From NCBI GenBank assembly GCA_030272585.1, contig BSYQ01000006.1, positions 4,737,001-4,801,000 on the forward strand: 64,000 nucleotides of DNA, read 5' to 3'. The position numbers and the translations under genes are program-made. The notes beneath the pieces are model-generated. The model saw nothing but the letters and a program-made list of their open reading frames with translations, did no database searches and was not told the origin of the DNA. Every line of letters starts with the position of its first letter. Position 1 is the stretch's first letter. The stretch comes from Bryopsis sp. KO-2023 (Eukaryota > Chlorophyta > Ulvophyceae > Bryopsidales > Bryopsidaceae). Positions 1-9,415 of the stretch are shown one piece after another.

Positions 1-141
1 TGCCTGTATCGGCAGTCCGACAGCAGGTAATTCCTGGGCGACGATCAGCGGATATAGCGGCGGGCCATCTGGGGCGTCGCGCTCTTGCTGATTGTCTTCG
101 ATACCGTATTCCAGGTATAGCTGCTCGTCGTTTCCGCTCAT
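1..141 (-). CDS. gag: gag N-terminus of element E (partial)
   Basis: The ATG is at 141 on the minus strand and the frame runs off the window after about 47 codons. The encoded start (MSG followed by an acidic stretch) matches the Gag start of elements A (6166) and C (28851). Only the acidic N-terminal part is present. It would encode the structural Gag protein of an LTR retrotransposon. Confidence 0.85.
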   Translation of the reverse strand, partial: MSGNDEQLYLEYGIEDNQQERDAPDGPPLYPLIVAQELPAVGLPIQA

Positions 142-643
142 GGTGGATGTCTTGATTCGTCGGCGGTAGAATCACGTGTCCGTTTGGTGGATTCCGTTGG
201 CGGGTAATCCACGTGACTAATTGGTCACTCTTTGTCAGCGGTTTCTGGCAGCGGTTTCTGGCACGTAATTTCTGGCGGGAACGTATTCGTCCGCAGAAAC
301 GTCCGCTGGCAGACTCGTTTTGTCCGCTCTGCGGTAACCGCGTGCAGTGTCGACAACTCTCCGACAAACGGAAGTACTACTACGCCGTGCTGTGGTCGTA
401 GCGTCCAAGGATCTATAGATCCTGTGATCTTGAGAGGGATGATCGAGCGCAGCAACGTGCGTTCTCTTTCGTCCAGCGTTTGGTTGGTGCGCAGCAACAC
501 GAAGTAGGTTCCAGACACGAGGGGAAACCTTCTTCGACCTAGCCGACCCTGATCTTTTGCACCTCGACTGCAAAATCTCCTGTCGATCTCTTCCACTAAG
601 TAGACTCGACTTGCAGGAAGGGTGCTTCGGCTCCGAAACCAGT

Positions 644-816
644 TGTTAGGTCCCTGTAGGTTTTAGTGAGTCGTTGCTGAAGTTGAGACTGGGGTCACAC
701 ACTTTCACAAACCAGAGAATTAATTTACAAGTGTTCTCTCTGAACTTAACCCCCTAGAACCCGTACTAACCCGTACTACACACTCGTACTGCAAAATGAG
801 TGCGATCAACGTATCA
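644..816 (-). repeat. 5' LTR of element E
   Basis: A 173-bp LTR that begins TGATACG and ends CCTAACA on the minus strand (TG...CA ends). It is nearly the same as the LTRs of A and C, with small differences such as one extra base near the start. A primer-binding site (TGGTTTCGGAGC on the minus strand, 630-641) follows after two bases. Confidence 0.9.
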
Positions 817-1703
817 TTTCCCGTCCTTCACCACCTTCACTATGAGCCTCGTGTCGAGTCTGCCCGTGATGCTCTCTGCCTGGGTACTCTTGATAGATGG
901 CAAACGAGCAGGCGTGGGAGTCGCCATAGCGACGAGCATCTCCTTCGCCGCCTCGACCACAGCCTGTACACCGCACAAAGGCGTTACCACCCCGCACCAC
1001 AGTGTTTCAACCCCGCACAGAGACACAAAAAACATGAAACACGCAACACCGCACAGAAGCACAACAGCACCGCAGATGAGAACATCCACCCCGCACACAC
1101 TCACCATATCGATGGGCTCTATCACTGCATAGCCGATGGATTCCACCACGTGCAGGTAGGTCTCCATATTTTGGATGGTGGAAACGAGGGCTTCGTCGAT
1201 GACGTTGAATATGGGCTTGTTTATCGTCTTCGTCGACCAGAAGTGTATTTTTCTGCCTGTGAAAGTCTGAACAAAAAGACAACATAGAATTTAGAGACAA
1301 CCCCGCACACGGTCCCTGTGGCCCCGCACAAATCGAGAAGGAATTCCCTGTACCCCCGCACAACAATCCGTGAAGCCCGCACGGAGATATGGACACACCG
1401 CACAAAAACCCTGTACCCCGCACAGCGTAAAACGTTTACCACACAGATCACAAGTTGTTAAACCGAGCCGCCTTTGCGAATAACAGTCGTCTTCGTGGAA
1501 CCAGATTTTTTCCTCACCGCAATAAGAGCCGACGCCGTAAAAGGCCTCAGTTCGCCGTACTCCTCGAGGATCTCGCGCTCCCTGCCCTCGTTGTCGCCAG
1601 TCATTTTGTTAAGCACTTCCTCAAGTGCTCCGATCTCGTTAAGGGTAAGCACAAGAAAGAAAACAATCATTTTTGCAAAACGATAGAAAGGTAGGCCGCA
1701 CAC
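817..1703 (-). pseudogene. Unrecognised spliced gene fragment, truncated by element E
   Basis: Minus-strand coding segments with good splice sites: exon 1256-1105 (contains METYLHVVESIGYAVIEP) joins in phase to exon 963-817 (AVVEAAKEMLVAMATP...), which is cut off at the LTR edge at 816. A further open stretch at about 1703-1458 (EEVLNKMTGDNEGRE...) may be an upstream exon, but its donor and phase are not clear. The intervening introns are full of the word CCCCGCACA and its complement. I recognise no domain. The gene is divergent from the Tnp2-like transposase at 1865 and could be a second gene of the same transposon. That link is inference. Confidence 0.4.
963..1440. repeat. CCCCGCACA word clusters in introns
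   Basis: The words ACCCCGCACA and close variants are repeated about a dozen times on the plus strand at 968-1100 and 1300-1430, within the two introns of the minus-strand gene fragment. The same word occurs in the introns of the Tnp2-like gene (2110-2160, 3450-3530, 3800-3950), there in both orientations, and makes up the element at 45811-46459. Confidence 0.7.
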
Positions 1704-2217
1704 ACCGAGTTCACCAGGGTTCTCGAGCTCGATTGCCCCGCATGAAGCGCCAGGGGTGGGTTACATTATTTATAAACTAATTAGTGTGACTTGCGTAATG
1801 TGGACTGCTTTAGTTTCTGTCCCATTCCGTCTCACCTGTTGTTTCCTTGCCGTTAGCGTTAAAGATGCCCAAGCGCGTGGGCTACACCGCCTTGAAGAGA
1901 TACCTGCAAACTGAAGACCCCTGCTGTCCAGCATGTGGACAGCGAATCGGCAGCGACACTTCCTGGAAGAGACATAAGCGCGACGGTGGAACTTGCCCGA
2001 ACAAGGATCGCCTTGAAAGGGAGCTGCATAACCTTGGAAATATGTTTTTTTCGCTTCCTTTCCACACCTGACGCGCGTGCGGTGTCCCGACAGCGCGTGA
2101 CGGCGGCACAGACCCGGCACAGAACCAGGTGGACCCCGCACAGAACACGGTGGACCCCACAGGAACATCCGTGGTGCCCGTACAGATTGCGGTGGACCCC
2201 GCAGGACCATCCGTGGA

Positions 2218-3189
2218 CCACGAGCTAGAGCTGGGCTGTACCGTAACGACCCCCAAAACACGGTGCGAACCGTACCGTACCGTACCGTACCGTAAGGGGT
2301 CGTTACGGTACGGTATCGGATATTTTCACGTTACGGTACAACATCGGTACAGGGTCGGTACAATACGTTGTCGCCAATGACTGGCACCCGTTAAAGGGTC
2401 GTTGTTGCAACGTGTCATTGGCGTTGTTGTACCGCCCTAGACGGTTCGAGTAACGATGTTCGTTACAACAACGTAATGACGTTGCAATAACGTCATGTGG
2501 ATGACGTACAAAGTGACCCCCGCAAGGTCCCCAGAACCCAAGGGAACCGAGTGGGATTCGAACACCGTACCGCACGGTGCCGAGTCATCTACACTGAGCG
2601 CTAAGCCAAGTGGACCACGATGATTCTGTGGTTGTTGCAATGATATACCCCAATTTCACAGAATTACAAACAGATTAAGGTATATCATCGCAACAGCCAC
2701 AAAATCATCGTGGTCCACTTGGCTTAGCGCTCAGTGTAGATGACTCGGCACCGTGCGGTACGATGTTCGAATCCCACTCGGTTCCCTTGGGTTCTGGGGA
2801 CCCTGCGGGGGTCACTTTGTACGTCATCCACATGACGTTACTGCAACGCCATTACGTTGTTGTACCGACCTGGCCGTTGTTGTAACGTGTTATCGTTACA
2901 CGTAACGCAACCGATCGTTGTTGTAACGTCTTGCCTCGGTGCGGACGTTACAGCAGCCGGCGTAGACGTTACTGATAACGCACTGCGTTACAACAACGCT
3001 TTGGCGTTACAGTAATGTCTGATCGTTGTTGTACCGGACTTGGACGTTGTTGTACCGACTGGGTCGTTGTTGTAACGTGTGCAACGTGTTGTAACGTCCG
3101 GTCGGTGCGTGCACCGACCGGACACGTTACTGTACCGACCCTGTGCGTTACGGTACGGTGCGTTACAAACGGGTTACTGCCCAGCTCTG
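2218..3189. mobile_element. Word-palindrome element R1 (hAT-like ends, tRNA-like core)
   Basis: A non-coding insertion of about 970 bp in intron 1 of the Tnp2-like gene. The outer ends are inverted copies of YAGAGCTGGGC, and the word TCCGTGG(A/T) flanks it (2210-2217 and 3190-3197), which suggests an 8-bp target duplication. The left end seems to hold a short extra duplication. The arms are made of GTAACG/CGTTAC and TACGGTA words in both orientations. The centre is a head-to-head pair of tRNA-like modules. Confidence 0.6.
2517..2818. repeat. Head-to-head tRNA-like core of R1
   Basis: Two near-identical ~130-bp modules in inverted orientation around an AT-rich spacer (2640-2695). The right module has a pol III A-box-like TGGCTTAGCGC (about 2718) and a B-box-like GTTCGAATCCC (about 2766) some 45 bases apart. 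The left module has the same on the minus strand. The order is divergent, outward from the centre. The spacer is almost the reverse complement of that in R4 at 38518-39584. A proper clover leaf does not form, so this is tRNA-related and not a tRNA gene. Confidence 0.7.
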
Positions 3190-3999
3190 TCCGTGGTGCA
3201 CGCACAGGATGGGGATGCGGCTCTTTTCGAAGACGGCTTTGCTGATGACATTCCTGATGATTTTGCTGATGAACATGTTGAGGAGGGGGATGAAGAGGAA
3301 GAGGAGGAGGAGGAGGAGGAAGAGGAAGGGGAACAGGGAGACGAGGAGGAGGAGTTTGACGTACAGGGAAACGCCGTCCTCAGGCAACCCCTGTACGCCA
3401 CATGCAGCATGTCCCTTGTCCAGGTACGTGTGCGGCGCATTGTGACTTGTGTGCGGGGTTTTTTGACAACCCCGCACAGAGGAACTGGGACCCCTTCACA
3501 GGCAACCAGAAACCCCGCACAGAAGTCGTTTTACCTTATTCCCATCTCATTGCTCTTCTAACCCTTCTAACCTTCTGTTTCAGGTGATGATAGTCCTTTG
3601 GCATCTGAAAGTCCACTCGGGAATGACACGGGAGACATTCGAGACCCTTCTGAGGTTGATGGCCGCGGTACTTCCGAAGCCCAACTCCTTACCGACGACA
3701 TTCGCATCGTTCAAGGGGATGATGAAGGTGCGCCACCTGAAGAAACAAATCTACCTGATGTGTCAAAAGGGTTACCAAGCCTACAAGGAGAACAGGTAAG
3801 AGAAATGTCTGTGCGGTGTGAACGTACCTCTGTGCGGGGTTGTGTTGTCGTTGTGCCGGGTGAGGCTGATTAGGTTGTCGGATGTGTTTGTGGGCCAGGG
3901 GGCTTCTGTGCGGGGTCAAAGAAGCCCTGTGCGGGGTATAATGGCTGTTGTGCCGGGTCAGGCTGTAGCAAGAAAACAATAGAGAAAAAAAAGAAAAAA

Positions 4000-4737
4000 A
4001 AGTAAACCCACAAAATTCAGAATATAGCGGGACTCGAACCCACCACCAGCAAAGCTACAATCATACGTTCTAACAACGCAAACCAAGCGAACACGATATC
4101 CTTAAATCTAAACGCTTCCTATCACCCCCTTTAGCGTTATAACGCCTGATTAGGGGTTAACTCACAAACACTTACCCCCCCCACACACACCAATTGTGCT
4201 CTAAGGGAATCGAACCCTCGACCACACCGCCTAAGGTTATTCACCTTATCGGTGGAGCACCCTAAGCCACGATACTTCATCGATGTTAAGTTATTTTGTA
4301 ACACTCTTTTAATCTTATTTTTATAGAATTGCAAAAAAATTAAGGTATATTATTGCAACAGCAAAGATTCCGTCGTGGTCCGCTTGGATTAGTGCTCAGT
4401 GTAGTATGACTTGACACCGTGTGGGACGGTGTTCGAACCCTACTTGGTGCCCTTGGGTTTAGGTTTTGTATTCGTACAAGAGAACCCGTTTTAACCCGTT
4501 TCAACCTGTTTTCGGTTTTATTACGGTCTAGTAGAGCATAGCCACAGAAGCCCCTAAACAATTGTGGTGCGGTGGCCTAGAGTATTAGAGCGCATGGTTA
4601 TAGTCTTAAAGGTTGTAGGTTCGAATCTCAATAGGTTCTTATGAGTTTGGGGGTAGAATTGTGTGCCGTTGCAACGGTTTTCCGTGATCTGATCGGGGAT
4701 CGGAACAGTCGGTCTCCAGTGTCGGATCCCTAGTATG
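4000..4737. mobile_element. tRNA-like module array R2 in intron of Tnp2-like gene
   Basis: Four tRNA-like modules with TTCGA B-box-like cores: two on the minus strand (about 4022-4105 and 4195-4270) and two on the plus strand (about 4366-4450 and 4562-4640), arranged outward from an AT-rich centre near 4330. The right end, TCGGATCCCTAGTATGG (4722-4738), matches the right end of R4 (39569-39585) over 17 bases. I could not find the matching left end, so the left boundary is approximate. Confidence 0.5.
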
Positions 4738-5495
4738 GAAAGAGTTGCCATATTGAATTCTTTGTTGTTCTCAATCGATTTTACTCTTCAGGACCACCGC
4801 CACTCCCCAGAGCGTTTGCGAGTGTGGCCTTCCTTTGTTCCATCTCTCCGGGACCGTCCTCACGCCGGTGAGAAGGATCTTCTACTTCGGCGTGAAGTCC
4901 GTCCTTCGCATCATGCATGGTAGCTATGCATTTTGCGAGGCGAGGATTCATGCCGCGATGAGATCCTTCTCGGTGAAGTCCACCCCTGTCATGCAGATAT
5001 TGGGAGATTTGCTTCCCGACGGGGTGGATCTTCAGGATATCACCACCGGCCTCTATGAGGTCGGTGGTGACTATTTCGGCCTGGGTACAGGGAGGCGCCG
5101 CAATTACTCGATCGGCGCCTTCTTTATCAGATGTGGTGAGCTGATATATATGTATATATTGGTTGTTTCTCGTTCCTATTGAGGTGATTGATGTGAAAAA
5201 ACACTGGTGTACTGAAGGTTTTCACGTGTGTTCGAATTTTTTCAGACGACCTCCATGACTCCGTCCGGATGCAGGTGGAGAACCACTACCCCATTGCCCT
5301 CATCCCCGGTCCGAAGGAGCCCGAGAGCTTACAGGGAGTCCTGCGGTTGATTGTGCAGGACTTCCTGAAGCTCATACCTGGTGGGCCGGGGATGAGGTTG
5401 AGTGGATGGTCGCCCCCCGCCGCCGGATCCGTTGGACCCTTGACGCGTTCTGACAGTGTGGAGCACTGGGCGTTGCTGTCCAGTGTGACCGGTGA

Positions 5496-5664
5496 TGATA
5501 CGTTGTCGCACTCATTTTGCAGAGTGTGTAGTACGGGGTAGTACGGGTTCTAGGGGTTAAGTTCAGAGAGAACACTTGTAAAAATTAATTCTCTGGTTTG
5601 TAGTGTGTGTGACCCCAGTCTCAACCTCAGCAACGACTTCACTAAAACCTACAGGGACCTAACA
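5496..5664 (+). repeat. 5' LTR of element A
   Basis: A 169-bp LTR, TGATACG...CCTAACA. It differs from the 3' LTR at 26144 only by a missing TACG and one extra A, and both share subfamily bases that differ from C. The PBS TGGTTTCGGAGC starts at 5667. Confidence 0.93.
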
Positions 5665-8493
5665 ACTGGTTTCGGAGCCGAAGCACCCTTCCTGCAAGTC
5701 GAGTCTACTTAGTGAAGAGATCGACAGGAGATTTTGCAGTCGAGGTGCAAAAGATCAGGGTCGGCTAGGTCGAAGAAGGTTTCCCCTCGTGTCTGGCACC
5801 TACTTCGTGTTGTTGCGCACCAACCAAACGCTGGACGAAAGAGAACGCACGTTGCTGCGCTCGATCATCCCTCTTAGAATCACAGGATCTATAGATCCTT
5901 GGACGCTACGACCACAGCACGGCGTAGTAGTACTTCCGTTTGTCGGAGAGTTGTCGACACTGAACGCGGTTACCGCAGAGCGGACAAAACGAGTCTGCCA
6001 GCGGACGTTTCTGCGGACGAATACGTTTCCGCCAGAAAGTACGTGCCAGAAACCGCTGCCAGAAACCGCTGACAAAGAGTGACCAATTAGTCACGTGGAT
6101 TACCCGCCAACGGAATCCACCAAACGGACACGTGATTCTACCGCCGACAAATCAAGACATCCACCATGAGCGGAAACGACGAGCAGCTATACCTGGAATA
6201 CGGTATCGAAGACAATCAGCAAGAGCGCGACGCCCCAGATGGCCCGCCGCTATATCCGCTGATCGTCGCCCAGGAATTACCTGCTGTCGGACTGCCGATA
6301 CAGGCAGAAATGGACCAGCCTTTACAGGCATACGGTGTCCCCGCGCACCCGGACATGGTGGAGGAGGCAGGCGATGAGGAAGCGGACATTGGCCCGGAGT
6401 TTGATGAGGAGATGGAAGAAGAGCCAGGAGTCTTCATCAATCAACAAACGCAGCACCTGCAACAGAGCCAAGTGAACGTGCATAACCAGACCTTGCACGT
6501 GCACAATAACGGCCTGCGGGAGCGCGATCTCCATGAATCGCAAGAGCGGTTATACAGCCAATTGTCCGATGAGGCTGCCCAGCGGACAGCCCAGGTCGCC
6601 GAGCACCTTGATAGCCGGATGGAGGGAGCTTGTTCAAGCATGGCTTCCCAAGTACATGATGTGTTGGACTCTACTCTACAGTCCCGCCATCACCAGATCG
6701 AAGGACAGCTCAGTGAAAGGTTGGATGAGCGGATACAAGATCTGGATGCTGCAGCCAAGGGGAGGCTCAGCCAAATGGAAGCTGGCTTGGCGAATATCCG
6801 TGATGTCGCCCAGAAAGAGGTGGACGAAGCCAAAGAGGCTCAGCGGATATTGGCTGAACAAGTAGCTGACACGGACGAAAAAAGGAAAAAACTTGAAGAA
6901 GAGTATGACCGGCAATATAACGACGCCCTTTGGGGGTTGGATACGGTTCAACAAGAACTGAGAGAGACACAGGCGCAAGTGGATGCGGGTCAAGATAAAC
7001 AGTTCAAGGAAATCGTTCGTGTTAAGTATGATCTCAAAGAGACGCAAGAAAGAGCGGAAAGTTTTCAGATACAGCATCATGCGGAAGTAGCCTATTTGTT
7101 AAAGGAGGCAGCGGCTGCAAAAGAAGCAGCGGCTAGATTACAAGCGGAAATGGAGGAGTTGAAAAGAAGTCAAAGTCGGTCTTCAAGGAGAAGCAGATCA
7201 AGAAGCTCAACAAGGAGCAGAGAACCGCGGGAAATGTTACAAGACATGCTACAAGATCCGGAAACAGCACAAGAGCTAAAGAAGGTGTTTGAAGATGTAG
7301 CGGACACAAAGTTCACGGCGAATTTTGAGTTTTGGCGGAAGAAAGATGCTGCAGCAGTTGCCACACAAATGGCATCCGCTGCTCAACAAACACCTCTTGT
7401 GGCTGCTATGGCGGGAGCGGGAACCAGAACGATGGCACAACCACCAAGATTGTCCGAAGTACAAATTCCATTCGGTCAACCGCCCCAAACCTCATCCGGC
7501 TTTGCCCCGGATTCAGTAGGTTTTCCGCCAATACCACCAGTATTCCCGCGGGCAAATAGACCGATTACCCGACCTGCATCACCCCCAGTCATTATTCCTG
7601 GAGTGGGGCGAGGCAGTGCAATCAGCGGACAGGGAAATGTACCTAGGCCGATCGTGAGGCCTAGCGCTGTGTTTGGACAAACACCAAATACAAGACCACC
7701 AGCGGTATTACAGCCAGTACAACCGCCACAGCGTACGCAGGCTTCTCCCGTGGTACAAACTGTTCCGCTGACAACTCCAACCACCACGTCACCCGAGCCA
7801 CCTAGAACATTACCCATGCCACCACCAGTTTCTCAGCCAGTGTTATCACATCCATCAATGATTTCACCACCCGGCTATTATGCCATGGGAGCATCATACA
7901 TTCGGCCTTCTATCTTAGGTCACTCCGTGAATGTATACGGAGCTCCATCATCCGGAAACCCCTATGTTGGATGGGGATCCTATCCGCGTATTCCTCAACG
8001 CGCAGGCGGAGGAGGCGGAGGAGGCGGAGGTGGAGATGATGATGGTTCCGGTGATGGAAGTGGCGGAGGCCCATCGGACAGAAGTGGCCGTGGGTCTGCA
8101 CCTGGACCACATATTGGTGGAGGAAGAGAAGGACCATCTAGGAACCCAGGAGGCGGTCCTGGAGATGGTGGTGGTGGAGGTGGCGGAGGAGGCGGACCTC
8201 CTGGTCCCCCAGGCGGGGGCCCCGATTTTATGGGCTATGCACGTCCAGAAAATCGTTTGCTTCACATTCCAAATGCGGTCAAATTCCCGATGCCGAAACC
8301 GTATACTGGCGCTGGAGATCGCTGGATTCGGGATTGGCAGGCAGAACTCACCAACTTCTGTAAAGTTTATGATTTGGATGAGTCTGTTTGGCTTAAAGTA
8401 TTCCGCACAAATCTCTCTGGTTCAGCCGCCACATGGCGGAATATGCAAGAGATGCGGATTCGGGAAGGAGTTCGTCCGATGTTCCAGGACTGG

Positions 8494-8498
8494 GTACA
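8494..8498. other. Target-site duplication of element B (left)
   Basis: GTACA at 8494-8498 is repeated as GTACA at 19638-19642, directly outside the two LTRs of B. The uninterrupted site, with one GTACA, is seen in element C near 31180. Confidence 0.95.
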
Positions 8499-8601
8499 TG
8501 ATAGTAGTAACTCGGGTTTAGGGTTTTGTGTAGTACAATGGGATGTACGACAGGGTTTATAGGGCAGGGGGCCCTCCTGTAAAAATTAATCTTCCCAGTG
8601 A

Positions 8602-8638
<37 letters not shown>

Positions 8639-8672
8639 TGCTTGTGTCTCGGGGTCCTAGACCCCCTTATCA
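8499..8672 (+). repeat. 5' LTR of element B
   Basis: 174 bp, TGATAG...TTATCA, with a (CT)n(GT)n stretch near its end. It appears identical to the 3' LTR at 19464-19637. Confidence 0.95.
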
Positions 8673-9415
8673 TTTGGTTTCGGAGCAGGCGAGGCCAGGC
8701 GCACCCCACAGGAGAACTCGCGAACCCCCCCCAAAGATCTGACCTTAGGGATTACTAAATCCCACAGATCTGGAACTCTGTGTTCCAGGGGTCGCGAGGA
8801 GAGCTATCCTTCGAACGACGTGCTCGCGTCGTCGTTCGAAAACGTCAGGCGAAGTCGCAAAAGAATCGGAGTCCAGTGAACGAATTTCTGGAAACCTACA
8901 GATCTGTAGATCTAAAGGAAAACAAGGCGAAAGCACTACAACAGTGCAAGGAGAGCAACGATCGGCGTAAACCCGAAACGCGCAGGCGAACAACCGAAAG
9001 TGCGAACCGGCGTAGGAAAGAACGTCGTCCGGAACGACCAACTTCCGTCGACTGACGCTTCTGCCAGTAACACGAAAAACAGTCGTTCTGGCAGGTGACT
9101 CATTGTCACTCTTTCCAGCGCGCAATCGGTTACCGCACCGCCTGAGTCACGACTGGTTCTACAGGTAGTCGTAGACTGAATCACCGGCCAAGGTACTAAC
9201 CTAGTCGGCTGACAGAACGCGAACGGGAAAGTAACACCCGACGTTGTCAAGTGTAAAACTCCTATCTATTTCTGACCTAGTAAGGTTCAAGAAAAGATAG
9301 CGACTAGGATTGCAACCAGAACTGAAACAAGTTCGCATCCAAGTCACCAGAAAGTTTGGAAACTTTCCGGACACACTCCTATTACGTCAAAATTCCAGGA
9401 AATTCAAACAAAAAC
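8673..9415 (+). promoter_or_regulatory. Leader of element B with palindrome
   Basis: An untranslated leader of about 740 bases between the PBS and the gag ATG at 9416, with no long conserved ORF. At 8896-8909 lies the perfect 14-base palindrome CTACAGATCTGTAG. The leader of C has a different perfect 14-base palindrome at 28556-28569. By analogy with retroviral dimer-initiation loops, these may help pair two RNA copies. That role is inference. Confidence 0.45.
8675..8686 (+). other. Primer-binding site of element B
   Basis: TGGTTTCGGAGC starts two bases after the LTR. The same 12 bases follow the 5' LTRs of A (5667), C (28337), E (630-641, minus) and D (20786). It matches the plant initiator-Met PBS (TGGTATCAGAGC) at 10 of 12 positions, so the primer is either a variant initiator tRNA or another tRNA. 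Confidence 0.75.

Larger units (their letters stand above)
1..816 (-). mobile_element. 5' end of chromovirus-type LTR element E (cut by window edge)
   Basis: Read on the minus strand, this is a near copy of the first ~800 bases of elements A and C: LTR (816 down to 644), primer-binding site, leader and gag start. The rest lies outside the window. The LTR edge at 816 abuts exon sequence of a minus-strand gene, so E inserted into that gene. It faces away from element A, with a 4.7-kb block of transposase DNA between them. Confidence 0.9.
1865..5495 (+). pseudogene. En/Spm (CACTA)-type Tnp2-like transposase, 5' part, broken by element A
   Basis: Five exons can be read. Exon 1 starts with the ATG at 1865 and encodes a small Cys/His segment (CPACGQRIGSDTSWKRHKR...CP). 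Exon 2, 3208-3423, encodes an acidic run of about 17 Glu/Asp. Exons 3584-3795, 4792-5135 and 5246-5495 follow, and their phases join exactly. Exon 3 (ETFETLLRLMAAVLP) and exon 4 (CECGLPLF) resemble the N-terminal region of Tnp2/Transposase_21 proteins. Exon 5 carries the family hallmark ALIPGPKEPESL followed by a VLRLIVQDFLKL helix. The reading frame ends abruptly at 5495, where the LTR of element A starts, so the catalytic C-terminal part is missing. Introns 1 and 4 carry other transposons. The family call rests on remembered motif patterns, not a search. Confidence 0.65.

Noticed and set aside
963..1440. CRISPR array
   Set aside because: The repeats are 9-10 bases, unevenly spaced, in eukaryotic introns, and occur in both orientations elsewhere. 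No CRISPR features.
2690..2780. tRNA gene in R1 (and similar places in R2-R5)
   Set aside because: A- and B-box-like sequences are present, but the T stem and acceptor stem do not pair and the modules occur as inverted repeats inside transposons. Called tRNA-like repeats.
3290..3360. Poly-Glu run as a separate gene
   Set aside because: It is part of exon 2 of the Tnp2-like gene, in phase with exon 3.
8598..8642. (CT)n(GT)n as an independent microsatellite of interest
   Set aside because: It is part of the LTR of B and is repeated identically in the 3' LTR.
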